Program-made: the position numbers and the translations under genes | Part shown: piece by piece, positions 23,231 through 35,626 of the stretch | Numbering within the stretch: the first letter of the stretch is position 1 | Layout: every line of letters starts with the position of its first letter | The notes under the pieces: model-generated | What the model saw: only the letters and a program-made list of their open reading frames with translations | Told to the model about the DNA's origin: nothing | Database searches by the model: none | DNA from: Brachypterus glaber | Taxonomy: Eukaryota; Arthropoda; Insecta; Coleoptera; Kateretidae | DNA length: 64,000 nt | Assembly (NCBI GenBank): GCA_958510825.1 | Contig: OY294050.1 | Location: 11,571,340-11,635,339, forward strand | Direction: 5' to 3'

Positions 23231-24007
23231 TAGTCTGAATTCTTTGTTATAAATACCAAATAAATAAAGAATATGATTTCACCAACACTTCAGTGCTCCA
23301 TTACTCCAGCCTACTTCAATACGTCCTTTGGTGTAAGGAAGGCAAAAAAACGTGATATCATTATTTGCTAGTGTCTCCGAATGCCATGCCGATAATGTTT
23401 TTTGTTGCTTTGTTATTTGCTCAGTATTGTATTTTCCTTTTGTAAATCTTAACAGCTATACTGTCCCAACTATAGACAATGTACTTGTTAATTAGGATAT
23501 AACCAAGAAAACCTACTAAATGGTCGTTCTTACTCACGAACGGTAGGTTAAGCACATCATGTGATCGTAATTTCAATTTTACCCAGATTAAATCTGATAA
23601 AAACACTTATTGAAGATCCTTAGTCCCTCTTTATTTAAAGTAATCCATAAGTACTTAAAAATACTTTGATATACAATATCATTGATTTATTTTTCCATTC
23701 TTTTTTATTTTAAATTTTTTTGTTAGTGTTTCTACGTAACGTACAGAAAAATTTTAATCCTTATTGAGTTAACAATTTTTATTATAATTTATTATTATTA
23801 CTTATACTTAGAGTCTTATTACCCACACATGATTACAATACAAAATATGCCACTGAAAATGTTCTTGTTTTACCACTATTTAAAAACAACTACTTTACAA
23901 AAAAGCTTTTTATATTATGGTTGCAAATGCAAATCTACAAATATCACAAAACCCACTAAATTTAAACAACAATAAAAAATCTTCAAAATTATCAGCTTCA
24001 AAAAAAT

Positions 24008-24507
24008 ATTTTTTGCACGACTAAAACCTAATTTTACGCTTTCATTTTCGGGACTAAACTTACCGTTTTTCTCCCAAGTGAATAAAAATCACAACAATCT
24101 TGATGATATTAAAATATTATACTTACTATATGCTTTGCTGGTTCAAAAATTAGGTCGGGTCATGTTTTGTAATTAATTAGCTATTCAAACCAATTTATTT
24201 GATTTTAACAAAGAAAACCTTTAAAAAAACATTGTTATAACAATTACATAACTTAAAATTTATCATCTTCGTCCATTTTTTTGACGTTTGTGTCAACCAT
24301 ATTAAAAAACAATTGAAATCGCGATAGCCGTGAAACTGACTTTTCGCAATTTACCTACCTACCTAAATTATGTTTGATCCTGCAAAAAATAGTGTATATA
24401 CCTCAGGACTAAACTTGCCTGTTTTAGTCCCTTCCATTTCTGTTTAGTCCAAACACTCATGCAGCGGGACTAAAACAGCCAGTTTAGTCCCTTGATATAT
24501 AAATAAC
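24008..24507. mobile_element. GGGACTAAAC repeat element, copy 1
   Basis: About 500 bp is shared with 35627-36224 in the same orientation, beginning TTTTGCACGACTAAAACC and ending GTTTAGTCCCTTGATATATA. Sub-terminal GGACTAAAC motifs occur in both orientations near both ends. On the - strand, 24253-24300 holds a 15-codon ORF (MVDTNVKKMDEDDKF) that is identical in the second copy. No transposase was seen, so it is an unclassified non-autonomous element. Confidence 0.7.
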
Positions 24508-25676
24508 TTTAACATCATCAATGATTGTGTACATCGTTGAAACTTAAAAAAATGTTTTTTTCCTGCGGTTTTATGTTTATGCATAAATTAGTTTGTAACT
24601 ACATTGTATAGCTACTATAAAATGTATCATACTATTGGCAAGATAAGTATAATTCCGAGAAAGAACAAATATTTGTTAATTACAGATGAGATGGGAGTAA
24701 AATAAAGTAGTGGATATAGATATACGTTTTTATATTTTGTTATAAAGACCGCGTACGGCATAATAGGAATTTTAAAAGTGGCTATAAATTAAATTTTTAA
24801 GTATTAATATCGCAAATTTATGGATGCGCCAATAATACCGGCGACTGTCATCGTATTTTTTATATACAGCCCTAATATGAAATGGATGCACGCTAAATAG
24901 CATTACACAGAAGTCCTAAAATCAAATTTGGTTCGACAAAATAAGAATAAAATCTTGGTTTTGGGAGGATAACATGTTTTATGACGTATCAGTATTTTTT
25001 ACAACGGCACTACTACTACTAAGAATGCCGAGTATTTTCACTTTTCTCGAAATCTGTAAAAAAATAAGTCTCTGTCTGTCTTTGCTATCTGTAAACTCCC
25101 AATTTATCTAGTTATCTAGCTCAGTTACACCATTTCTAAAAAACCTTTACGGACAAGCTGCCGTTTTATTAAGTTTTATCAAGCTGGATTAAGTTTCTTA
25201 TAACCTTTCAAAGAGATTAATAGATTTTGGGGGTAAAGGGTTAGGAGTGTGGGGGTAAGAATGTAAATTTAAAACTTATATTTTTAGTGCTTTTGGTTAT
25301 AATTGGACTTTATTAATTTAGAATTTAAATGAATGTTTTTAAATCTTTTAGGTATTATATTTTTAGTGTTTTTTATTTTAAAATTATAAAATTAAAAGTA
25401 TATGCACTTTATTTTGCCACTTAATAATAAATGAGCAGTTCAAAGAACAAAGAATCTTCTTCTTCTAGATTATTTTATTTTTTCCTAGACAACGTTTATC
25501 TTTAAATGTAAATCTAGAACAATCATAAATGAATTATTCTAAAAGCAACAATGACCGCGTACTCTTAACATGCACTAATATGTAAGTAATTAATAAACTG
25601 AATTCATTTTTGACAGTGACTTATCTTGACAAATATTCTTTTGAGTTAAGACAAGTGGCTAATCGAGTGTCTATAG

Positions 25677-25805
25677 TGTGGGGTAGAGTTGTTACGGAGT
25701 AGAGATGTTATGGAGTAGAGATGTTACGGAGTAGAGTTGTTGTGGAGTAGGGATTTTATGGAGTAGGGATGTTAGAGAGTAGAGAAATTTAGAGTAGAGA
25801 TGTTA
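25677..25805 (+). repeat. About 15-bp minisatellite GGAGTAGAGATGTTA
   Basis: Seven or eight diverged units run in tandem (GGAGTAGAGATGTTAT, GGAGTAGAGATGTTAC, GGAGTAGGGATTTTAT and others). It matches the array at 19645-19738 in inverted orientation. Confidence 0.8.
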
Positions 25806-26131
25806 GTCTGCCGTTTTCGAGATATAAAGCCTAAAATATTATTTAATATTTTTGGAAATAAATGATGCTGTGGTGATTACTTTTGTCCCGCTTTATTTGA
25901 TTTTGGGACCATAGTGCAACGGACAACGCTAATAGCAACATTGGCTGTAAAGTTTTAATGACTACAACAGAGGGGTCCTTACATTGTTTGCAATCATGTC
26001 ATATTCAATCTGCGACAATTTTCTGTAAAATTTAACGATCATATTTTTAAGGTGGTCTCTACGGGGTCGGTTTTATGTATAATTTTTGGGAAGAAAATAA
26101 AGAAGCTGCGAAGATATTTAATGCGACGCAT

Positions 26132-26222
26132 GGGATGATTGGTGTCGTGGTCTACCGCGTCTATACATGACAAGTCTACTAGCCAACTAGCGTGAGTTCG
26201 ATTCTCACTGGAGCTAGCTTTA
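26132..26222 (+). mobile_element. SINE head fragment, variant A-box
   Basis: GATGATTGGTGTCGTGGTC plus GAGTTCGATTCTCACTGG matches the SINE at 52013, which carries the same 'GATTGGTGTAGTGG' head subtype. It stops where the body would begin. Confidence 0.7.
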
Positions 26223-26345
26223 ATCATTACTACAGCTTTTCAAAATGAATAAGATTACACTATTCTTATTATTAATTATTATTAAAGGAAAGAAAAGTAA
26301 AAGCCTAAGAAATCAATAAAAACTAAGGAAATAAATATTTTTACG

Positions 26346-26415
26346 ACAGGGACCACCACGTAGATTCGTTACCGACAACGGAACTCAAAGAATGCAAATA
26401 TGCAATTTCAAGTAT
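26346..26415 (+). pseudogene. Possible Ty3/Gypsy-type integrase scrap
   Basis: One frame reads GPPRRFVTDNGTQR, then MQICNFKYW and a stop. FVTDNGTQ is the conserved block around the second catalytic Asp of retroviral-type integrases, normally preceded by a G-P motif as seen here. No other integrase, reverse transcriptase or LTR could be followed on either side, so only a small remnant is claimed. Confidence 0.4.
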
Positions 26416-26783
26416 TGGACATAATAAGTCAGGTTATCTACTTTTAAACGACTGAGATCAAGTAAAAAGTACTGCCGTCGAAGGCTACAAGCAAGGAAAG
26501 AGCATTACGTGGTACTTTAGGTTTATGGTTCCGATAGCACCTAGTGCTATTCGTTGTTGGTCACGCAGGTCAATATTAAAACAACCAAGAGAATTCAACT
26601 TCTACAATAAAAAAACTAAAATTTTAAATAATGTTAATGTTCATGAGAATATTATTTAAATCAATGGGAGCTAAGGTACCCCTTTTGTTCCCAGTTGTTT
26701 TGGTGGGAAACTAACTTTTAAAAATGACACATTTTTAAAAGTCCATCCAGGTTTAAAGCCAGCCACTAGCTTAGCTATCGAAG

Positions 26784-27123
26784 AGTACACTGTAAAACGT
26801 AAACTGAATATTCATTCAATTGTACTTTAATTTTTGTTAAAAACAAGCAACGTTTCATATTCGTACTTAAATATTAAAGTATGTGACTTTAGAAATATAG
26901 TGTTTTTAACAACAATTAAAGTACATTTGTATAGGATCATAACTTTCTGTCCATTTCTAACTAAATATTCAGTTACAAATGGATAGGAAGTTATGATCCA
27001 AATGTACTCTAATTTTTGTTAAAAACACTTTAGTTCTAAAGTCAAGTACTTTAATAGGATAATAACTTCTGATTTCATATCAATTTTTAACTGAATATTC
27101 AGTTTACTTTTTACAGTGTACTT
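26784..27123. mobile_element. 340-bp nested inverted-repeat element
   Basis: The outer ends are AGTACACTGTAAAACGTAAA and the complement of TTTACTTTTTACAGTGTACT. A second inverted pair inside uses AAGTACATTTGTATAGGATC and GGAAGTTATGATCCAAATGT. No ORF. The structure is fold-back within fold-back. Confidence 0.65.
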
Positions 27124-27148
27124 CGCAGAGAATGGTTAAAGCAACCTA

Positions 27149-28395
27149 CAGGGTGGCGCAAAAAAAAAAACCGGACACTTTTTAAACCGTTATAACTGTT
27201 TTGCCTTTTGATCGATCTGTACCAAATTTAAAATGAATATACTAAAAACATGTAAGATTTGGAAAATAATTTTATTTACTTTAAATTATATTATATTGTT
27301 CAGTAATAAAGCTTTTTCCGAAGGGGTTGTTTTAAAGCTTTGGGGATTAGAGCAAAATGTATAATATGATAACTTTCTGACTACTATATTCAGTGATCTT
27401 TCTTCAATAGATGAGTATATTTAAATTTGTGTGTCTGACATCTCTCAAAAAATAATCTCTTAATTTAAAAAGTATTCAAAATGACAAAAAAAACTGAAAA
27501 AATGTCGATTTACTTTAAAAGCTAAGGGAAAAATATGAAACCTGAATTCTAGATGCATATTTTTAAAAAATAATGAGAAATAATAAATCGCTAAAATAAA
27601 ACAAAATTTAAGTATTTGCTGGTATTTGGTAAAGAAGAAAGAATTTAAAGAAGAAATATGATTTTATTACAAATAAATTAAATTATGTTAAACAGTCTTA
27701 TTTTTTTAAAATAATATAAAACCATACAGGATCTTGGTTGGGTATTTGTAGTAATAATCCTCTATTTGTTTACAAAAATTCCCATCATCCTTTATTTTAA
27801 GTTAACATTTTTAACACAAAAGCACTTTTTTTCGTTTTGACAAAAACTATTTCTTAATTTTCTACACAATTTTATTTTTAAATATATTAATTTATTCTTT
27901 ATTGTTTATCTTTAGAATATATATCCACCACAATGCAGTTTAAATACGTTTTTCTTAGTTTTTTGATTAGTGATTTTTGATATTTTTAATTTGACATACT
28001 ATTTTTGAGACATGTCAAAATTATATTTAGATAACCGCCTAATCATTTTTTCTAGCTAAAAAATCCATTTAGCGCTATCTATAGCCTTTCGAAAAAATAG
28101 TTATAAAAAATAAATTAAAATTAAAAGGTAAACACACACAACTATTAAAGAATGACCATTTAACATAATGCAGATGAAAAGTTATAATTTTTTTAAATTT
28201 TGCTCTAATCCCCATGCGTTTAAAATAACCCCTTCAGAAGGAGCTTTCTTACTAAAAAATATGATATTTATAATAAAGTTATATACCGCATCTTACATGT
28301 TTTGAGCCTATTTATTTTAAAGTTAGTAAAGATCGCTCAAAAGGCAAAAAAGTTATAACGTTTTAAAAAGTGTCCGGTTTTTTTGGACCACCCTG
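27149..28395. mobile_element. Mariner-type MITE, 1.25 kb
   Basis: It has TA on both sides. The ends are CAGGGTGGCGCAAAAAAAAA and the complement of TTTTTTGGACCACCCTG, followed by matched arms (AGTGTCCGGTTTTTT region; AAAGCTTTTTCCGAAGGGG against CCCCTTCAGAAGGAGCTTT). The long AT-rich centre is non-coding in all frames. Confidence 0.8.
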
Positions 28396-29659
28396 TATAA
28401 GTTACAGCATTAAGTAGGTGGACAATATAAAGTAGATATTGTTTATTTATGGCTACTGGCTACTTGAAATTATTTGTGCTACCGATTTCAGTTTCATTAA
28501 AATCGAAGAAGAAGAAATAAAATAAACGAACAGCAGCGAAGCGACGTCTTCATTATTTATAATTAAAATAAAATAATATCTTGCAGTCCTGTAGGCAATT
28601 TTTGTAAAGAAAATGATTATTTATTTTGCATTCTACCATATTAATAAAGAATAGTATACTTGCGCGTGGGTAACATCAATTGTTTTTACGATCCTTGCAT
28701 CCTTGCAGTTACATAACCTCAAATAATTGTAGAAGGTTTTGTTGCTTATGGTGGCAACTTACGAGAAAAACAAGAATGCACTATAGATTTTTCTTCAAAT
28801 GGTATCAAGAGACGACAAAAAGGGCAACAATATAATTTGTAAAAAATACGGAAACATATGTATATGGCATCGATTTTTTTGCTGTGTATTTTTTTATAAT
28901 TCTAAAGGACTAAAGTAAATCATAAGGTAAGTATATTTTTTTAAACTGTAAAGTTAATATAAAAAGATTTCTGTAAATATAATAGCCCTGAACAATTTAA
29001 TGGTATTACCTTCATCCATATTGTGGAATTAATCGCAAAAATAACGAAGCAAATTGCAAAATTGACCAATTATCTGGCTCCATAGAAATCAACCAAGCAA
29101 TACAAATGTTCATTTCTACCAATAGCTAAACACAAATAACTAGTTTGATATCTACCGCATTTTTTACAAAACTACAATGCCTGACTATGAACACTATTTT
29201 TTAAAAATGTTATTTGCCCCCATGATCTTGTAAAAAATACCATAGCAAAATTTTGTACCAAATTTCAGGTAAAAAAAAATAAATTAAGGTCTGATCCACT
29301 TCATTTGATAATTTGAAAAATACATGTTTTTTTATAAGGCACTTCAATTCGATATCAGTGGACCTCTTGAGTGGCAGCCATATTTAAGAGTTCAGAAAAA
29401 TTTTACGAGATAAGTTTACTGGCAGGCGGACTCTGTGTACTATAGACAGGGGTGCTCCGAAGAGAATTTTTTTGGGGGGACGGAACAAATATTTCGCAAC
29501 TTAAAATTTCTAACTTATCTAACTTTTCCAACTAGAAAACTGTCAATAAAACATATCAAAAAAGGACGTTACCTCTGGAAAAACGCTTTACCCCTGAGAA
29601 TTTTGATAACTAAAAACAAAAGGTCCTCACTTCTAAAAAAAGCTTTATACCCAACTGTA

Positions 29660-30165
29660 CTACTCCAATTTTCCCAACTGTACTCCTCCCATTTTTCCAA
29701 TTAGAGAAAAAATCCTTACACCTGGAATAATTTATTGACCAATTTCCCAACTCTACCCCTCAATTGTCCCAACTATTGTACCAATTTACCAAATCCACCA
29801 CTCAATTTTCGAAATCTGCCAACTTTACTACTCCAACTTTCCCAACTTTACTCCTTCCATTTTCCCAACTAGAGCAAAAAGCTATACCCCTGGCAGAATT
29901 TACTGACCAATTTTCCAACTGTAACCCACAATTTCCCCAACTATTGTAAGAATTTACGAAATAAACCACTTAATTTTCGAAATCTGCCAACTGTACTACT
30001 CCAATTTTCCCAACTGTACTCCTTCCATTTTCCCAAGTAGAGAAAAAAACTTTACACCTGGCAGAATTTACTGACCAATTTCCCAACTGTACCGCTCAAT
30101 TTTCCCAACTATTTTACCAATTTACGAAATCTAACACTAAATTTTCGAAATCTGCCGCCAATTTT
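29660..30165 (+). repeat. Minisatellite, 168-bp period, three units
   Basis: The landmark CTACTCCAA(T/C)TTTCCCAACT starts at 29660, 29828 and 29996, exactly 168 bp apart. Each unit repeats CCAACTGTACTCC, CTGGCAGAATTTACTGACCA and TTTTCGAAATCTGCC. TTTCCCAACT recurs several times within each unit, showing a shorter ancestral period. The ORFs across it (89 and 61 codons) follow the repeat and are not genes. Confidence 0.85.
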
Positions 30166-31904
30166 ACCAACTGAACAGTGGATTTTCCCAACTGTATATT
30201 GGTATGACATACAAATCGTCGTGTTACTTTCTCAACTTCACATCTTATTTTGATACCCTGTATAAACATAATTATAATAAAATATTGTTATGCATCTACT
30301 TTATTTTATTCCACATTTTAATGATTAATTAATGGATTTATTTTTATAATCGTCGAAGCAAAAAATGCAGTCGAATTAGTTTTTTACGAGGTTTTTTACA
30401 ACACAAAAGTTAATAACTCGCTTGTATTTTTAAAGGGAACCAAGTAACAATAAAATATAAGTATAAATTACAATAATAATGATAAAATTTAATATACATT
30501 TCAATATAGGATGGTAGGTAGTCGGTAAAATAATAAAAGGATACCTATTAAAGAATATTTTTACACGTTTTATGATTTAAACCAGAATTTTATTTTAATT
30601 TAATTCTAAACTCAAAATTAATAGATATTATTATTAACTATATTATGCTTTAAATTACGCAGTTAAGCTGAGAAGAAATATTGAGCTTTAGGGAATATTG
30701 GGGTAAGATGGAGACTGAATAAACATGTCAGACTTCTCATTTCTTGTATCAGGGTTACTTGACTTTATCTATACTATATTTATTTATACTATGGGAAAAA
30801 CTTACATTGCCAAATCTTGCCAAGGCTCTCCTGCTAGTGGCAAACCGCTAGCTTTTTTTATAAGAGTTTTGCAGTACGAGTTCTACATTTTTTAGAGTGT
30901 ATATAATTTTTATATCCCTGCCTGTTGGTGAGGTTAGATGCTATTGATCTCGACTGCCATTGCCACTGGTAAATTCATGCCCAAATTTGGTACCCACTAT
31001 TTGGGATTTGGGTATCATATCGAACTTATATTGCAAAATATGAAACAAACTAGAATAAACAATAAACGAAATTATTGGGTGGTACATATAGCCCCACCAT
31101 CATCTATAAACAAAGTAATGTAGGCAAATGTTAATAACTGGACATAGTTTTAAAAATAAAATTATAACATTTAACCATGATATTATTGGAAAAGGTATAA
31201 ACCTACCAGATGCCTCCAAAAAAATGATTATCTAATTTTAAACACAAAAGGTTGTCGATCGATTAATATATTTTAAAAGTCCAATCGACTCCAGTGTGTT
31301 ATTATGTGGAATTAAATTCCATGGGCAACTTTAATAAAACTACGAAGATCAAAATAATACAAAAAGTAAATGTACTTACACCAAAAAAGGTCCCATTTGC
31401 ATGTAAGGAATATTTAAAATACATACTTCAGAATTCCATGAATCACCGCAATTGTACCTATGACTGGTACTTCTAAATTAAAATTTTATCTCACAGAGTA
31501 ACAGTCATATGTTGAATTACGGCGAATAATAGATTTTTATAGTACACGGAGTCTATCTGCCAGTAGTGTCATCTCGTAAAACTTTTGTGAACTATTAATT
31601 CTGACCGACGCTTTTAAAGTGATAAATTATTTTCTAAATTACTAGGTACCGACATAACGTGACATTTATGTTGGAAGTACACAAATAATACAAAAAATAT
31701 AACGACTATCAAACGGAATGAATTAATTTTAACAATGAGCTTGTAAATTATATAGTGCGCCAAATGAAGTAATACAATGGAGTCATAAAAAATGGGGTTC
31801 AGATTAAAATTATTTTTTTAAATATATTTTAAAAGATGTAGTACACTGCAAAAAAAAATCTGAAACACGTTATTGATCACGATTCGTTTGCAAGAAGAAG
31901 TGGA

Positions 31905-32430
31905 ATGAGTCAAAATAGGACTTGCTGCAACAAGTGTCCTAGTTACGTAACCACACATTGGCGAGGCATAGCGTAGTGAGCTGCGCGTATGTATAGCAAG
32001 TCTACTAGCATGAGTTCGATTCTCACTGGCGCCGATTTGCCTTTTTCAGTTAATTAATAATTGAAATTTGGCGAAGGCGATAAGTGAAATGGACACTTCC
32101 TAGAAACTGGTTCGAAAGTCAGTATATGCCGGTGGTTCCCTCTACTACTAGCCCACACAAGTCCTGGACTTAGGGGATGCTTAATTAGTACGAGGTTAAA
32201 CAAGCAAACAAACAAACATATGTCCTGCTGAAACAGGGTCGCATAGTGCTTACGTAACCATTACTGCAAAAATGGGTTCTGCTGCTACAGGTAGTCCTAG
32301 TTACCCAAACTCTGCTTGAACAAGAAGAAGGGAACCGCATAAAAATAGGCCTTTCTGCAGCAAGTGTCCTGGTTACGTAACCATACATGTCCTACTGCAA
32401 CAGGGTCGCATAGTTACGTAACCATCACTT
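31905..32430 (+). repeat. Tandem duplication (about 166-bp period) split by a SINE
   Basis: GCAACAAGTGTCCTAGTTAC at about 31926 recurs as GCAGCAAGTGTCCTGGTTAC at about 32356. Further shared text is CAACAGGGTCGCATAG and TTACGTAACCAT. Removing the SINE (31959-32217) leaves a period near 166 bp. The ORF at 32185-32388 (- strand) crosses it and is spurious. Confidence 0.65.
31959..32217 (+). mobile_element. tRNA-derived SINE, nearly full copy
   Basis: The head is GGCGAGGCATAGCGTAGTG, the B-box GAGTTCGATTCTCAC, the body identical in order to the copy at 1602, and the 3' end an AACAAAC run in place of the ATGTA array. It sits inside a duplicated sequence whose other unit reads AACCATACATGTCC uninterrupted, so the insertion point lies within CACACAT/ATGTCC. 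Confidence 0.85.
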
Positions 32431-34130
32431 TGTCATGTTAAAATGTTGTAAAATATACACATTAGCTGTGTAATTCCAATTTTTACACAATTGTGTTAAT
32501 GCACAGTTGGGCTATTACGTAATATGTGTGTATACACTGTTAAAAACACATTTTTTACCCTTTTTTAGGTCGTGATGCGGCCATGTGTTAACGTTGAGCA
32601 ATCGACCTAAAATTTGATACACATAAGTATAAAAAATTATTAATAAAAATCGGATAGATATAATTATTTGCGTTTAGATTATGGAAATGGAAAACATATG
32701 GAAAAGATAGTCTAATAATGATTGTTTCAATATTTGTATCACATAACAACAGTGGCTGTCATTAGCTTTTATCACATTTTTAGTGTTTTTACATATATTT
32801 GCTTTCAAATTAGTCGTATGTTTCATTTATTTGTTTATATCTAATCGTATCTGATTGATTATTTAAGCAGATATCAGTGGCGTGCTCTAATAGTATATTA
32901 TATAAAAAACTAAGAAAGTAAGTCGTCATTTCGGAAGCCAAGTGAGTTTATACCAAATGAGCGAGAAAACGACAATTTCTTAGCGAGTAAGGTACACTAT
33001 ATTTCCTACGCCCTCTCTCCCTAAAAAGTTTATTAATAAATGAATAACAAAAATATATATTTAGATAGCTACCTATTTCAAGAAACTTAAAGCAAATTAA
33101 AATTTATTTTGAGAAAGCCTGCTGTTTGGACTTTGGACAATTCAAAAACACATCAATTTCTGTAATTTTTAAACTGTTGTGATGCCAATTTCGGTAAGAT
33201 TTAATGATTTTATTATGTTTTTGGGCGTCGATAAATTTTCCTGAAAATTTGCTTAAATATTAATAAAACCTTGTAAGACGATGGTGTGATCTCCAACATC
33301 TTGGATCTTACCAAAGGGCACTATATTTAAAAATTGAACTTAGCTTAACTCGAAGATATTTTTTTATGTTAAACATTTACTAATTAATATTTACAGCCCC
33401 ACCAAAAGCTTAAAATACATAACAATATTGTCATTATTATTATCTTAGGTATCTATAGTAAAGTTTCTGTCAATAATAAGAGTAGAGAAATAAAAAAAAA
33501 ACTAGCGAAATGGCTAATCCGCAAACGTTCTTTTAGCCTTTTCCGGATATGCCAAGTTTCTCTTCTAGTTATAAATGTGCCAAAATCTATTTTAAAGGAT
33601 ATTTATCATGACATATTTTTACAGTGGCGTATACAAAAATAGAATTGTTTGTTATACCTCGCCTATGTCCAAACAAAAACAATAAAACTGGCAATATCTC
33701 AAAACATCTAATTTGCAGATAGGACAACTTGTCTTAGACGGGCAGTATAGTAGGTGTTTGTCGGATGAGGGAGAACGACCCATTTAGTTCCATATTGACC
33801 AAGAAGTAATGTTTTAATTAAATTATGTTGGTGGTAACAGGTGCTGTATATGTCCGAACACAGGATCCCTATATGGGGTCCATGGCTATTATATGTAAAT
33901 GTGACACCCGCTAATGAGGTTAATGCTGTAAAAGATACAGCCAACATCCTATAGTTTGCGGCTTTTTCATGCTTATGTGGCCGCAAGTCCGGTGTAATAT
34001 GTACTGGACACTATTTTCATGTTTTGGTTTGACAGAAATATTTATTTTATTTGCTTCATGGAACAATTGGAGTTGATCTGACCATATTTATTTCCGTTCG
34101 TCGAATCGAGGACCTCGACTCCCTCATATA

Positions 34131-35299
34131 CACGGTGTATTTGAAATAGCGTAGGAAATTTTAACAGGTGATTCTACATGATAAAATATGACAAAAAGTT
34201 CTTATAAACATATGTCTAAAAATGCGTCATAAGGGAGCTACGCCCCTTTGAAAGTGGCTAAAAAAATCGGTATTTATTTCATAACTCAGGAACCCTTTGA
34301 GATATATCAACGAGGTTTTGCACGTCAACTAATCCTACCAAGGCCCGTTTTTATGTTTTATTTTCATGTACTTATTTCAACCAGGGGTGTGCGAAACGGG
34401 GGGACTTATCAGTTTTTTGTCCAAAACTTTTTTCTGTGTAACTTTTTTGCAATTTTATATGAAATATGATTCCTCAGGTCAAAATACATAAAAAAGGTAC
34501 TCTTGTTGTAATACTGTAGGATAAGCCGTTTTCGAGAAAAATTCATTTGAAGTTGAAATTCCACGGTTCGAGGACGAAAAATTAAATACTAAAATGTTGA
34601 AAACCAAAATTTTAATGATGCAGGGCGAATGTACATTAAAAACTCAGAAAAAAACCTCATATACAGGTACTTCCAAAAATCAATCCTAATGGAGCTATGG
34701 TCTCCTAAATATGCACCATTTTTAAAGGGCTATGGTAGCTTTAAAAACGTTTTTTCGACCTACATGTATGGAAACTTTTTCTTAGTTTTTGATGTAGAAT
34801 AACATTGCATCATTAAAATTTAGGTTTTCGACATTTTAGTATTTAATTTTTCGTCCTCGAACCGTGAAATTTCATCTTCAAATGAACTTTTCTCGAAAAC
34901 GGTTAATCCTACAGTATTACAACAAGAGCACCTTTTTTATGTATTTTGACCTGAGGAATCATATTTCAAAAATAAAATGGCAAAAAAGTTACACAGAAAA
35001 AAGTTTGGGACAAAAAACTGATAAGGCCCCCCGTTTCGCACACCCCTGATTTAAATAAGTACGTGAAAATGACATACAAAGATGGGCCTTATTAGGATTA
35101 ATTCACGTGCAAAACCTCGTTAATATATCTCAAAGGGTTCCTGAGTTATTAAATAAAAACCGATTTTTTTAGCCACTTTCAAAGGGGCGTAGTTCCCTTA
35201 TGACGCATTTTTAGACATATGTTTATAGGAACTTTTTGTCATATTTTGTCATGTAGAATCACCTGTTAAAATTTCCTACCCTATTTCAAAAACACCCTG
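34131..35299. mobile_element. Mariner-type MITE, 1.17 kb, CACGGTGTATTTG end
   Basis: It has TA on both sides and ends CACGGTGTATTTGAAATAG and CAGGGTGTTTTTGAAATAG (complement of right). Arms of several hundred bp include AACCCTTTGAGATATATCAA and CACAGAAAAAAGTTTGGGAC. The centre includes TTTAGTATTTAATTTTTCGT. The interior is shared with 52890-54044 and the half copy at 36690-36945. The ORFs here are repeat shadows. Confidence 0.85.
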
Positions 35300-35626
35300 T
35301 ATGGATACCCACGATAGTTTAATAAACATTTACTAATTGTTACAGTAATACTTAATGTTGTTTTATTTCTGGTAACTGTAACAACCAGTGAATGTTTACT
35401 CAACTTTCGTATTCTTAAAATGCGAAAATTCGAAATTTTAACCGGCGCTTCCCTCATTTTATTTTACTCTATAAAATAAATGCTTTAGGCCCTATTTCGC
35501 TAAAATAAAACCATTCCTAGATGTCGCTACCAGCAAAAAAACCCTTTTTTTTAATGCATATATTTTTATCTAAAATTATCGATTTTTTTTACTATATAAA
35601 ATAATCTAGTTTAGTTGCTTAAATAT

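Noticed and set aside
23421..23606. 61-codon - strand ORF (FLGYILINKY...) next to the decayed LINE
   Set aside because: It does not fit the reverse-transcriptase part expected upstream and matches no family I can name.
29660..30165. Regularly spaced repeats as a possible CRISPR-like array
   Set aside because: Units are contiguous 168-bp tandem copies without unique spacers, in a eukaryotic intron.
33708..33986. 92-codon - strand ORF in a locally GC-richer patch
   Set aside because: No recognisable motif and a length compatible with chance; possibly an old element fragment but nothing to support a call.
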